Below, piece after piece: positions 7,758-15,600 of a stretch of DNA of 45,684 bases. The notes under the pieces were generated by a model. The model made no database searches and was not told where the DNA came from. It saw only the letters and a list, made by a program, of their open reading frames with translations. The first letter of the stretch is position 1. Each line of letters begins with the position of its first letter. This DNA comes from Rubrobacter sp. Its GTDB lineage: Bacteria; Chloroflexota; Chloroflexia; Thermobaculales; Thermobaculaceae. The DNA is taken from contig JADDPP010000384.1 of assembly GCA_016781845.1 (NCBI GenBank), forward strand, positions 1-45,684. The letters run 5' to 3'. Both the position numbers and the translations under genes were made by a program.

Positions 7758-8705
7758 CTAAGACAACACTCGCTCGAACGCCCTGTTCCAGTCAGCGGTG
7801 AATCGCTCAAGGTTGAAGCGGTCTCGCGCGAGGGTGCGCGCGTTCTCTCCGAGGCGGCGGGCTTCGGCGGGGTGGGCGAGCAGGTGGCGCATCCTCTCAA
7901 TCAGCTCGTCCGGCTCACAGGAGATGTAGCCGTGAACTCCGTTCTCGATGACGGTCGGCAGCTCGGTGGTGGCGAGCGCCACGACGGGCATGCCGATGTG
8001 AAGAGCCTCGATGACGGAGAGGGGGAGGCTGGTGTAGCGAATCGGACTGTACAGAAAACGATACTCCGCGACCCGGAAGTGCAACTCCTGATACGCGAAG
8101 TCGCCGATAGGGTTCAACCCCTCGTTCCCGAAGCCCGCGATGTCGAGCGGAATCTGCTTGCGGGCCTCGATGAAGAGGTCGTGTCCGAGCGCGCGCCCCC
8201 GCTCGGGCATACTGTTAATCACGGTGATGCCGCGCTCCAGGTGGCCCTGGTACCGCACGCGCGGGTCTATCGCGACGCTGTGCTCAATCACAACGGTCGG
8301 GGTGCGGTTGTTGTCCCACATCAGCCTGTTGTAGTGCGTGACGTGTACGAGCAGAGTGCTGGGGTCATCCACAGGGTGTCGTGTGTCCGTAGCATGCGGC
8401 TTCGGTACGTTGTGCTGCAGGTAGATTTTGGGGAGCTTCTGTTGCTGCTCGGGGGAGAGTATCTCGAACTGGTCCTGGAAGTAGTTCTTCGGCGTCTGGA
8501 ATATGACCAGGTCGAGGTCGAGGTCTGACACTTCCTCCGCTGGGACATCGCACACATGGTCAGTCTTGAGCAGCCCCCGGCCCATACCGCCGTACCCTTC
8601 GGGGCGGTCGGGCTTCACCGGCAGGTACCACTGATGCGGAATATGCACGAGCGTGTTCAGATAGCTGCCGTGGATGCCCCAGATGAGTATCTTCAGCGGC
8701 CCCAT
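7758..8705 (-). CDS. Glycosyltransferase (GT4-like, GT-B fold)
   Basis: A 315-residue glycosyltransferase-like protein. It starts MGPLKILIWGIHGSYLN, includes VIFQTPKNYFQDQFE and IYLQHNVP, and its donor domain carries LPLSVIEALHIGMPVVAL (the Glu of the GT4 donor site), ENGVHGYI and a C-terminal helical tail. This resembles the family of envelope transferases often annotated 'glycosyltransferase family 1'. The frame is open much further upstream, but the ATG at 8705 has GGAGG four bases before it and shares one base with the preceding stop (TGATG), so translation is probably coupled. Position in the operon after three GT9 enzymes suggests it extends the same heptose-containing chain. Sugar specificity is unknown. 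Confidence 0.82.
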   Translation of the reverse strand: MGPLKILIWGIHGSYLNTLVHIPHQWYLPVKPDRPEGYGGMGRGLLKTDHVCDVPAEEVSDLDLDLVIFQTPKNYFQDQFEILSPEQQQKLPKIYLQHNVPKPHATDTRHPVDDPSTLLVHVTHYNRLMWDNNRTPTVVIEHSVAIDPRVRYQGHLERGITVINSMPERGRALGHDLFIEARKQIPLDIAGFGNEGLNPIGDFAYQELHFRVAEYRFLYSPIRYTSLPLSVIEALHIGMPVVALATTELPTVIENGVHGYISCEPDELIERMRHLLAHPAEARRLGENARTLARDRFNLERFTADWNRAFERVLS

Positions 8706-9778
8706 CAGACCTCCATCCCGCTGGCTGCAAGGAGGCGGCTCAACACTTCGTCGCACATGGAGAGGACAGTCTCGACCGGCAGCCGATGCAGCGCTGTCTC
8801 GCGGTCGCCGCCGAGCAGCTTGCTGGAGTCTATGGGCCGGTGGAGCTCGCGGTCGAGCGGGGCGAAGCGCTCCGGTGGTTCGGGGCCGAAGAGGACGACG
8901 CTGCGCGTGCGGGTGGCTGCGGCCATATGCGACGCGCCGGTGTCGTTCGTGACGAGCAGGTCGAGGCGGGCGAGCACCGCCGCTAGCTCTCCAATTCCCG
9001 TCTGGCCCGCGAGGTCGAGCACGGGATAGCGCATGATGCGGGCGACACGCTCTGTCAGCTCTCGCTCGCCCTCGCTCCCGGTAAGCACAAGTCGGGCGCC
9101 GTGGCGCTCGGCGAGCGCATCGCCCAGGGCCGCGAACTTCTCGGGGGGCCAGCGCCTGTTCGCTGCCTTGGAGCCGACGTGCATCCCGATCAGCGGGCCC
9201 CAAGAGCCGGGCGTCTGTGCGAGCAGAGCGTCCGCTTCCCGCTTTTGCTCGGGCGTCACGGTGAGGTCCAGATGCGTGCCCTGCCGCGGTGCGCCCAGCA
9301 GGTCGGTCAGCGTGAGCCACTGCAGGATTTCATGTCCGGTGTCGCTCGCAGGAAGGCTATACGTGAGTCGCTCGTCGCCCTGGCGTGCGAAGCCTGCTGT
9401 CACACGCGAGCCCAGCCGGGACACGACCTCGTTCGTGATGCTTCCGTTGCCGTGCATCTGCAGCGCGAGGTCGTAGCCGTACGCCTGCTGCTCCGCGAGC
9501 CACCGCTCGGTCCTCTCAGGCACGACCTCTACCTCCGGGATGCCGGGATAGCCGGGAAACTCCACGAACCTGTCTATGTAGTGACTTATATGCGGCACGA
9601 ACCCGCGCGCCCACGGCAGCCCAATGAGCGTGATCTCCGCCTGTGGAAAACGGCAGCGCAGCGCCCGGAACGCGGGCACGGACATCAGCAGGTCGCCCAG
9701 AAAGAGCGCGCGGAAGATCGCGATGCGCTGGGGCTCTGCATCCAGTACGGCGGGCGCAGGAAGAGTGTGAGGGGTCAC
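8705..9778 (-). CDS. GT9 heptosyltransferase-like glycosyltransferase, third in tandem
   Basis: A 357-residue GT9 (ADP-heptose:LPS heptosyltransferase family) protein. The N-terminal signature RIAIFRALFLGDLLMSVPAFRAL and the C-terminal donor part GPLIGMHVGSKAANRRWPPEKFAALGDAL, VLDLAGQTGIGELAAVL and LVTNDTGASHMAAA are diagnostic; the last carries the Asp/Gly/His loop that binds ADP. I use the GTG at 9778, which overlaps the preceding stop as GTGA. The longer upstream frame lacks domain content. Unlike its two neighbours it has no C-terminal four-Cys motif. The three tandem copies probably act successively on one glycan; which acceptor each uses is unknown. Confidence 0.88.
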   Translation of the reverse strand: MTPHTLPAPAVLDAEPQRIAIFRALFLGDLLMSVPAFRALRCRFPQAEITLIGLPWARGFVPHISHYIDRFVEFPGYPGIPEVEVVPERTERWLAEQQAYGYDLALQMHGNGSITNEVVSRLGSRVTAGFARQGDERLTYSLPASDTGHEILQWLTLTDLLGAPRQGTHLDLTVTPEQKREADALLAQTPGSWGPLIGMHVGSKAANRRWPPEKFAALGDALAERHGARLVLTGSEGERELTERVARIMRYPVLDLAGQTGIGELAAVLARLDLLVTNDTGASHMAAATRTRSVVLFGPEPPERFAPLDRELHRPIDSSKLLGGDRETALHRLPVETVLSMCDEVLSRLLAASGMEV

Positions 9779-10920
9779 AGGCGCGCCCCCTCGGCTGTTG
9801 AAGGCTGTAGATGGCCGTTCGCGCCTGCGCGGATGGAGGGGCGGGTGGGGAGCCTGCGTATCTCGTCCGCGTGCTCGACGAGATGGAGCGCCGCGTCCAC
9901 GACCTGCTCCGGTGGTATGTCGAGGCAGGGCTGGCCGATGGGGCACTCGAAGAGGTAGCACGGATGGCAGGGGGTCGGGACGCGCAAAAGCCTCGTCGGG
10001 GTCCGGCGTGGTCTCCACTGTTCCTCGTAGTCCGTGCCGGAGTACAGTATGACCGAGGGGGTGTCGAGCGCATCGGCGAGGTGCAGGGGGAGCGTGTTGC
10101 CGCACATTACGAGCGCGGCTGTTTCTACCAGCGCCGCGTATTCAGGCATCGTAGTGTCGCCTACCAGAGTGCCGACCCTCGGTGTACTCCCCGCGACCTG
10201 CCTTACTATCTCCGCTTCCCGCTCCACGCCGGTGACGAGCACGGGCATGCCTCGCTCCGAGAGGCTCCGCGCCACCTCCCGAAACCGCTCCGGTGGGTAG
10301 CGCCGAGCCTTCGCGCTCGCGCCGGGGTGGAGCAGGACGTACGGCGCGTCGGGGTCCAGTCCCGCGGAGCGCAGCAGGCTGGGAACGGCGGCGTGGGCGT
10401 CATCGGGAACGGCGACCACGAGCTCCCGGTGGCGGGCAACGAAGCCCAGGTGCTCCACGAGCCGCAGGTTGCGCTCGACCTGGTGAAGCTCGTCCGGTGC
10501 GGGCTGGAGCTGCGTCGAGAGGACGCTGCCTCCGAACTCCTTGGACTCGCCCGCTCGCAGAGGGATGCCTGCGAGATAGCAGACGTAGCCGGGCGGGTGT
10601 GGGGTCTGACTGAACGACGTAAAGACCAGCGCCGCGTCGAAGTTGCGCTCCGAGAGCAGCCGAATCAGCTCCATCTCCCGGGCCGGGTCGAACGCCATCC
10701 TGTTGCCCACGTCCTGCCACACTGGCCGCCACACGATGACATCATCTACCCACGGCAGCAGGGCTGCGCCCGTCGTGCCACCCGGCGTGCCGAGCAGCGT
10801 GATGCTCGCACCCGGTGAGGTCTCCTTGACCGCGCGCAACGCGGGGCCGAGCATCACGACATCGCCTATGTTGTCCAGCCTCACCGCGAGGATGTTGCGC
10901 GCCTGTAGCCACTCATTCAT
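9775..10920 (-). CDS. GT9 heptosyltransferase-like glycosyltransferase, second in tandem
   Basis: A 381-residue GT9 protein. Signature elements are ILAVRLDNIGDVVMLGPALRAVKE at the N-terminus, VLLHPGASAKARRYPPERF, TLVGDTTMPEYAALVETA and VMCGNTLPLHLADAL in the donor domain. Near the C-terminus four cysteines appear as C-x2-C-x4-C-x5-C (CHPCYLFECPIGQPC), the same spacing as in the next paralogue. ATG 10920 overlaps the preceding stop as ATGA and has GGAGG seven bases upstream. Its donor is presumably ADP-heptose made by the upstream hldE/gmhB products. The Asn in MCGNT replaces the usual Asp of the TNDTG loop, so its donor could differ. Confidence 0.88.
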   Translation of the reverse strand: MNEWLQARNILAVRLDNIGDVVMLGPALRAVKETSPGASITLLGTPGGTTGAALLPWVDDVIVWRPVWQDVGNRMAFDPAREMELIRLLSERNFDAALVFTSFSQTPHPPGYVCYLAGIPLRAGESKEFGGSVLSTQLQPAPDELHQVERNLRLVEHLGFVARHRELVVAVPDDAHAAVPSLLRSAGLDPDAPYVLLHPGASAKARRYPPERFREVARSLSERGMPVLVTGVEREAEIVRQVAGSTPRVGTLVGDTTMPEYAALVETAALVMCGNTLPLHLADALDTPSVILYSGTDYEEQWRPRRTPTRLLRVPTPCHPCYLFECPIGQPCLDIPPEQVVDAALHLVEHADEIRRLPTRPSIRAGANGHLQPSTAEGARL

Positions 10921-12050
10921 ACGGTTACCTCCGGTGCCGGTCGGCTGTATCGGGGCACAGCGCGTCGTGCCCCCACGAGACCTGACTCCTCCAGCAGTTC
11001 TTCCGCTGCTCTGATTACCATCTGCGGCGACACCTCGCGCAGGCACTCGTGGCTGTATGGGCAGACGCGGCTGTAGCAGATGCGGCACGGGACATCGTGA
11101 TGGAGCAGGCGGTGAGGCGCGCGCCACGGACCCCACTGCTCGGGCGGGTTCGTGAGCGCGAACAGGGCGACCACTGGGGTCTGGAGCGCGGCGGCCACAT
11201 GCATCGGCCCCGTATTGTTCGTAACCACTAGGTCCGCCGTCTCCACCAGGGCGCAGAACTCCTCGAAGGGGAGCGCGCCCGCCAGCCCCACAGCCTCGCG
11301 GCGCATCCGGCTAAGCACGCGCGTCACCAGATCTTCCTCGTCCGACGTGCCAGTGATTACTACCGAAGCGTTCAGCTCTTCCACCAGTCCGTCCGCGACC
11401 TTGGCGTACATCTCCCACGGATACGTGCGCGCGGGCATGGTGCAGCCGGGGTGTATCACAACCAGCGGTCTGTCGTCCGCGACGCCGCGCGCCCGAAGTG
11501 CGCCCGGAACCTGTGAGCGAGCCTCGGCCGGTACTCGCAGCACGAGATCTGTTTCCAGCGTGGTGAGGCCGATGGAGCTCACGAGGTCGAGACCCCGTTC
11601 CACCTCGTGCATCAGCCGCTCCGGGTGCTTGTGCCGCGTGGTGAGCAGCGAGCCGGGGCCGTCAATGGAGGCCGCGACCCGAAGGGGGATGTCAGCCAGG
11701 TAGCACATATATGCTGCAGGCAGGGGACTCTGTCGAAAGGAGGTGAAGATAACTGCTCCGTCGTAGCCGCCCTCCCTGAGCCGCTCGATCATCCGCTGCT
11801 CGCGGGCGCTGTCGTGCGGCAGGCGGCACCAGGGGTCCGTCCACGGCGCCTCGTACACGATGACCTCATCCACATCGGGATTGAGCCGTCCCACCTGCGC
11901 GCCGACCGGACTCGTCAGCAGCGTGAGGTGGACGCCGGAGAGCGACTTCTTGATGGCGTGCAGAGCGGGCGTGCAGAGGAGCACATCGCCCAGGTTGTCG
12001 AGGCGGACCGCGAGTACGCGCCTGACCATGCCCCACTGCTCGTCAATCAC
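10917..12050 (-). CDS. GT9 heptosyltransferase-like glycosyltransferase, first in tandem
   Basis: A 377-residue GT9 protein, closely related in layout to the following gene: RVLAVRLDNLGDVLLCTPALHAIK at the start, VVIHPGCTMPARTYPWEMYAKV, VGLAGALPFEEFCALVETA and VVTNNTGPMHVAAAL. Its end carries the same C-x2-C-x4-C-x5-C pattern (CRICYSRVCPYSHEC). Such Cys clusters occur in other GT9 enzymes and may be structural. GTG 12050 overlaps the hldE stop as GTGA, with GGAG eight bases upstream. This pair looks like a gene duplication. It probably transfers heptose to an envelope acceptor. Confidence 0.88.
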   Translation of the reverse strand: MIDEQWGMVRRVLAVRLDNLGDVLLCTPALHAIKKSLSGVHLTLLTSPVGAQVGRLNPDVDEVIVYEAPWTDPWCRLPHDSAREQRMIERLREGGYDGAVIFTSFRQSPLPAAYMCYLADIPLRVAASIDGPGSLLTTRHKHPERLMHEVERGLDLVSSIGLTTLETDLVLRVPAEARSQVPGALRARGVADDRPLVVIHPGCTMPARTYPWEMYAKVADGLVEELNASVVITGTSDEEDLVTRVLSRMRREAVGLAGALPFEEFCALVETADLVVTNNTGPMHVAAALQTPVVALFALTNPPEQWGPWRAPHRLLHHDVPCRICYSRVCPYSHECLREVSPQMVIRAAEELLEESGLVGARRAVPRYSRPAPEVTV

Positions 12051-13543
12051 AGTGGCGACTCCTGAAGGTTCCGGCTGGCGAGTGCAGCAATGCGATCTAT
12101 GACATCGCTCGTGCTATGACCATCGAGCAGGGGCAGTATCGCCACCTCCCCCCCAACCTCCTCCACCGCTTCGGCCTCCGGCAGCGGGCCGTCGGCGTAA
12201 TCCCCTCCCTTTACGTGTACGTGCGGACGGAGGGTGCGGATAAGCTCGGCGGGTGTGTCCTCGTCAAAGAGCACCGCGTGGTCTACGGAATCGAGCGCGG
12301 CGACGAGGGCGACGCGGTCGCGCTCGGAGTTCACGGGCCTGCCCGCCCCCTTGAGCCTTCGCGCTCCCCGGTCCGTGTTGACCCCGACGACGAGCACATC
12401 GCCGAGAGCCTTCGCCCTGCGCAGGAAGTTGACGTGCCCCGCGTGCAGGATGTCGAAGACACCGTTCGTGAAGACGATTCTGTGTCCGGCATTCCGAGCG
12501 TCCTCCACTGCCTGGACGGCGAGGTGGGGGTACCCCTCTTCCTTGCTCTGCAGCCGTGTGCCAACCGCCTGTAACAGCTCCTGGTGGGTGACCACCGCGG
12601 TGCGCTGCTTCGTCACTGCTACGCTTGCCGCGTCTATGCCTATCCGCGCGGCCTCGGTAACATCTCCGCCCGCCGCAAGGGCCAGTCCCATTGCCGCGAC
12701 GAAGGAGTCGCCTGCGCCGACATCCTTGGGTTGTGACACCGGATGAGCGGGCAGGTGTAGTGCCTGGTCGGTACGGCCAACGAGCAGCACGCCCTCCGCC
12801 CCCATCGTCACCGCAACGTGCTCGGCCCCCGTCATCGCGAGCAGCCGCCTGCCCGTCTCCTCCTCATCGGGCAGGGATACCCCTTGCTCCTTACCTCCGC
12901 TCCAGCCCACTGCCGCCCGCGCCTCGAGATGGTTGGGGGTGAGCACCGTGGCGTTCACGCTTCGGTAGCGTGGGAGGTTCTTCGAGTCAACAAGCAGGAC
13001 GCTGGGCCGGGACCTCCGCAGCTCACTGAGTCGGGCGAGGAGTGTCTCCGAGAGCACGCCGTAGTCGTAGTCGGACACCACCACCACGTCGCACTCGACA
13101 AACGCGCGCTCCAGGTTCGCGAGCAGCCGGTCGTGGACTTCGAGAGGGCAGTTACGGGTGTCGCCCTCGTCGAAGCGGACGACGTACTGACTGTCCGCCA
13201 GGATGCGTAGTTTGTGCAGAGTGGAGACTGCGTCATCCTCCACCAGGCAGGAGGTGTCCACTCCTGCCTGGTCCAGCGCGGCGCGCAGATGGTTCCCCGA
13301 GGCATCTGCGCCTATCATCCCCAGAAGGCTGACACGCCGGGCGCCGAGCGCGCGGAGGTTCGCAGCCGTGTTCGCCGCTCCGCCGGGCGTCCGCTCCTCC
13401 ACCGTCTTGTTCACGACGGGCACAGGCCCCTCCGCGCACAACCGGGAGGCCGTGCCCTCCAGGTAGCTGTCGAGCATCACGTCCCCGATAACGAGGGCGT
13501 GCAGGTCGCCGAAACGCCGCACGAGGTCGAGCGGGGGGGTCAT
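12047..13543 (-). CDS. hldE: Bifunctional heptose 7-phosphate kinase / heptose 1-phosphate adenylyltransferase
   Basis: HldE catalyses two steps of ADP-D-glycero-D-manno-heptose synthesis: ATP-dependent 1-phosphorylation of heptose 7-phosphate, and adenylyl transfer to heptose 1-phosphate after GmhB has removed the 7-phosphate. The 498-residue product shows the PfkB-type kinase domain (about 1-320) with GGAANTAANL, TPNHLEA and the catalytic DVGAGDSF (D279). The nucleotidyltransferase domain (about 340-498) has FTNGVFDILHAGH, with the HxGH motif at 367-370, and VVGVNTD. ATG 13543 overlaps the gmhB stop as ATGA. Both domains appear complete. GmhA (isomerase) and HldD (epimerase) are not in this window, so the heptose configuration finally used is unknown. 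Confidence 0.95.
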   Translation of the reverse strand: MTPPLDLVRRFGDLHALVIGDVMLDSYLEGTASRLCAEGPVPVVNKTVEERTPGGAANTAANLRALGARRVSLLGMIGADASGNHLRAALDQAGVDTSCLVEDDAVSTLHKLRILADSQYVVRFDEGDTRNCPLEVHDRLLANLERAFVECDVVVVSDYDYGVLSETLLARLSELRRSRPSVLLVDSKNLPRYRSVNATVLTPNHLEARAAVGWSGGKEQGVSLPDEEETGRRLLAMTGAEHVAVTMGAEGVLLVGRTDQALHLPAHPVSQPKDVGAGDSFVAAMGLALAAGGDVTEAARIGIDAASVAVTKQRTAVVTHQELLQAVGTRLQSKEEGYPHLAVQAVEDARNAGHRIVFTNGVFDILHAGHVNFLRRAKALGDVLVVGVNTDRGARRLKGAGRPVNSERDRVALVAALDSVDHAVLFDEDTPAELIRTLRPHVHVKGGDYADGPLPEAEAVEEVGGEVAILPLLDGHSTSDVIDRIAALASRNLQESPL

Positions 13544-14202
13544 GAGAGGTCTCCAGGTGCGGAATGGCGCACACGAGGACCTGCCCCTACGACATCCAGG
13601 CACCAGCTCTCGGGCAGGTATCTCATGTCCACGTCGGTCGCCCTACTCTCTACCGCTCGGATGAGTCGCAGGGCATGAAGGGTATCGCGGGCGACGTAGT
13701 GGGGCCGGCGAATTGGAGTGGCAGGTGGCGACTCCGTGCCGAGGTCCACGAGCACAGTGCGGCAGCCCGCGCGGTTGCCTGCTTCGACATCATCCAGGAT
13801 GTCGCCCACGAACCACGAGCGTTCGAGCTCGATGTCAAGCTCATCTGCGGCCTGCAACAGCATGCCCGGTTCCGGCTTGCGGCAGGAGCACTGGACCGCG
13901 AGCTCGGCCACGACGCCCTCCGGGTGGTGGGGGCAGTGGTATACACCATGAAGCTTTACGCCCAGACGGTCCAGCTCAGCCGCGAGATGCTCGTGCATCA
14001 GCTTAAGGTCGGCGTCTGTGAACAGCCCGCGCGCGAGGCCGGACTGATTTGTGATGAGCGCAAGGAGGAAACCGTGCCCCTGGAGCGCACGCAACTCGGG
14101 GCCGAGCCCCTCATACAGGACCAGTTCGTCGGGGCGGGTGGGGTAGTGGCGTGTGTGGATGAGCGTGCCGTCCCGGTCCAGAAAGAGGGCCGGCTGACTC
14201 AC
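13540..14202 (-). CDS. gmhB: D,D-heptose 1,7-bisphosphate 7-phosphatase
   Basis: GmhB is a HAD-superfamily phosphatase that removes the 7-phosphate between the two HldE reactions. Visible motifs are FLDRDGT (nucleophile and acid Asp), TNQSG, the zinc-site pattern CPHHPEG and CSCRKP, and GDILDDVEAG. A GTG at 14211 is possible, but the GTG at 14202 has AGGAAG eight bases upstream and is preferred. The protein is some 30 residues longer at the C-terminus than typical GmhB. That tail (after about LIRAVES) is partly encoded by a GTAGGGG-type palindrome at 13560-13590, so it is probably an acquired extension with no catalytic role. It is the first gene of the operon and is joined to hldE by a 4-base overlap. 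Confidence 0.92.
   Translation of the reverse strand: MSQPALFLDRDGTLIHTRHYPTRPDELVLYEGLGPELRALQGHGFLLALITNQSGLARGLFTDADLKLMHEHLAAELDRLGVKLHGVYHCPHHPEGVVAELAVQCSCRKPEPGMLLQAADELDIELERSWFVGDILDDVEAGNRAGCRTVLVDLGTESPPATPIRRPHYVARDTLHALRLIRAVESRATDVDMRYLPESWCLDVVGAGPRVRHSAPGDLS
13560..13590. repeat. GTAGGGG-type palindromic element, copy C, inside the gmhB 3' end
   Basis: On the minus strand the segment begins GTAGGGGCAGGTCCTCG. It closely resembles copy D at 33753-33779, which on the minus strand begins GTAGGGGGTAGGTCCTCG. The second arm here has decayed (ATGGCGC side). It is translated as part of the GmhB C-terminal tail. Confidence 0.5.
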
Positions 14203-14281
14203 TGCGCCCACTTCCTACATAGATGGCTTGCGTACGCTCGATGCGCGCTCTCTTGCTTCATGTCCGGCAGCCCCCGTGGCA

Positions 14282-14299
14282 CGCTGGGCGGTCCCAGCG
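14282..14299. other. Stem-loop in the gmhB leader
   Basis: CGCTGGG (14282-14288) and CCCAGCG (14293-14299) form a perfect 7-bp GC-rich stem with a 4-base loop, about 80 bases before the gmhB start. No U-tract follows in either direction, so it is not a classical terminator. It could be an attenuating leader hairpin for the glycan operon. Confidence 0.4.
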
Positions 14300-14348
14300 G
14301 CTCTTACTCTAACCACGAGCATGCTACCGCTGACGTGTACCGTTAGCA

Positions 14349-14364
14349 TTGTGCGTTTGCACAA
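14349..14364. promoter_or_regulatory. Palindromic operator-like site 1 before the glycan operon
   Basis: TTGTGCGTTTGCACAA is a perfect 6+4+6 inverted repeat. A near-identical site lies at 14391-14406 with its centre 42 bases away (four turns of DNA). It lies about 150 bases upstream of gmhB, as expected for a dimeric regulator site. Confidence 0.55.
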
Positions 14365-14390
14365 AGGATTTCTGTGACTACCAGTTGCTA

Positions 14391-14406
14391 TAGTGCGGTT
14401 GCACAA
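14391..14406. promoter_or_regulatory. Palindromic operator-like site 2 before the glycan operon
   Basis: TAGTGCGGTTGCACAA matches site 1 at 14 of 16 positions and keeps the GTGC/GCAC core. It begins immediately after the stop codon of the CdaR-like regulator gene. The regulator encoded next door is the natural candidate to bind both. Confidence 0.5.
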
Positions 14407-15600
14407 TCACGCCGCGCTGGACTGGAGGGAGCGCAGGGCGAGGGCGAGGCGGATCTGCACCGCGGCGTCGAAGTGGCGGGGGTCCAGGCCGGTCAGAGAG
14501 CCTATCTTGTCGAGCCGGTAGCCCAGGGTGTTGCGGTGTATCGAGAGCGTGTGAGCCGTCTTCGAGGGGCAGCAGTCCTGCGCGAAGAACGCCTCCACCG
14601 TTTCGAGTAGCTCAGGCGAGGAGTCGAGTGGGCTCAGCAGGTGGGTTGCAAGGTCCACCTTGGTTCGCTCGTCGGGCACCCCCACGAAGGCGGCGATACC
14701 GAGCGCATCCAGGCAGTGGACGCAGTTGGGCCCGTGGAAGCGGCGCCCGAGCGAGAGCGCGGCGCGCGCGTCCTGGTAGCTCTGCCCGAGGCCACCCAGT
14801 CCGGGGTGGTAGCGCCCGATGCCGATGCTTGCAGGGGAGCGGGTGTCTGAGCGCAGCCGGGACAAGAGCGCGGCCGCCGCTCGCTTCAGTGCGTGGAGGT
14901 TCGCCCATGAAGGACTACCCGTGTCCTGTGCGCCCTCGTCTCCCGCCCAGGTGCGCAGGCTCCTCGTGTTGCTCGCTTTGAGGACAGCGACTTCACCGTT
15001 GCCTATGTAGCCGCAGATGGTGTCGTTCGGCAACATGAAGAAGCCGACGACGCTGCTGATAACGAGCTGCTCGCGCCGCCGGACCTGCGCCTCTGAAGGT
15101 TTCGGGCCGGAGCCGTCCGAGGCAAGGATGTACTCGGAGGCGTCAATGAGAATAACAGCGCGAGGGGGAGCGAGGTCCATCCCGAGTATCTGCGCCTGGC
15201 GGAAGATCGCCGCCTCGTCTCCGACCGCGCCGTGGAGCAGGTCGTGAATGAACTTGTTCTTCAGCTCATGCTGGTTGGGCAGGCTGTCCACGACCGTCGT
15301 CTGGTGTACCATCAGATCAACAACCGCTTGCGCGAGTCGCTGCGAGATCGTTTCTCCACCGGGTGGCGGCAGCACCAGCGCCTCGCCGTACTCACCATCC
15401 AGGCTCACGGAAACTCGCACCGGCTCCTGTTCGAGGTGTGCCAGGGCATCGTCCGCCAGCTGGCCCAGCGCGGCGGGCTCGCTACTGGCGAGCACAACGC
15501 CACGCGAGTCGAGCACGTACACGGGCGCACACAGAAGCTCGGCCGTTCTCTCCGAGACTCTCTGCGCGATATGACCGAACCGGCCCGTCATCACAGCCAT
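14407..15600 (-). CDS. CdaR/PucR-type transcriptional regulator
   Basis: A 397-residue one-component regulator. The N-terminal part (about 4-120), with IAQRVSERTAELLCAPVYVLD and GVVLASSEP, matches the sugar-diacid recognition domain of CdaR. The middle is the degenerate GGDEF-like CdaR region. The C-terminal end has the PucR helix-turn-helix: TAHTLSIHRNTLGYRLDKIGSLTGLDPRHFDAAVQIRLAL. E. coli CdaR responds to glycerate/glucarate-type acids; the ligand here is unknown. The frame opens at 15666, but ATG 15600 has GGAGG six bases upstream. It is on the same strand as, and 204 bases before, the glycan operon, and two palindromes fill part of that gap. I infer it regulates the operon, its own gene, or both. 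Confidence 0.85.
   Translation of the reverse strand: MAVMTGRFGHIAQRVSERTAELLCAPVYVLDSRGVVLASSEPAALGQLADDALAHLEQEPVRVSVSLDGEYGEALVLPPPGGETISQRLAQAVVDLMVHQTTVVDSLPNQHELKNKFIHDLLHGAVGDEAAIFRQAQILGMDLAPPRAVILIDASEYILASDGSGPKPSEAQVRRREQLVISSVVGFFMLPNDTICGYIGNGEVAVLKASNTRSLRTWAGDEGAQDTGSPSWANLHALKRAAAALLSRLRSDTRSPASIGIGRYHPGLGGLGQSYQDARAALSLGRRFHGPNCVHCLDALGIAAFVGVPDERTKVDLATHLLSPLDSSPELLETVEAFFAQDCCPSKTAHTLSIHRNTLGYRLDKIGSLTGLDPRHFDAAVQIRLALALRSLQSSAA

Noticed and set aside
13540-14346. Plus-strand frame (13564-14346) overlapping gmhB
   Set aside because: gmhB on the other strand has all HAD motifs and operon overlaps; the plus frame has none.
14407-15600. Diguanylate cyclase in the central domain of the CdaR-like protein
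   Set aside because: No GGDEF motif; the domain is the degenerate form usual in CdaR-type regulators.
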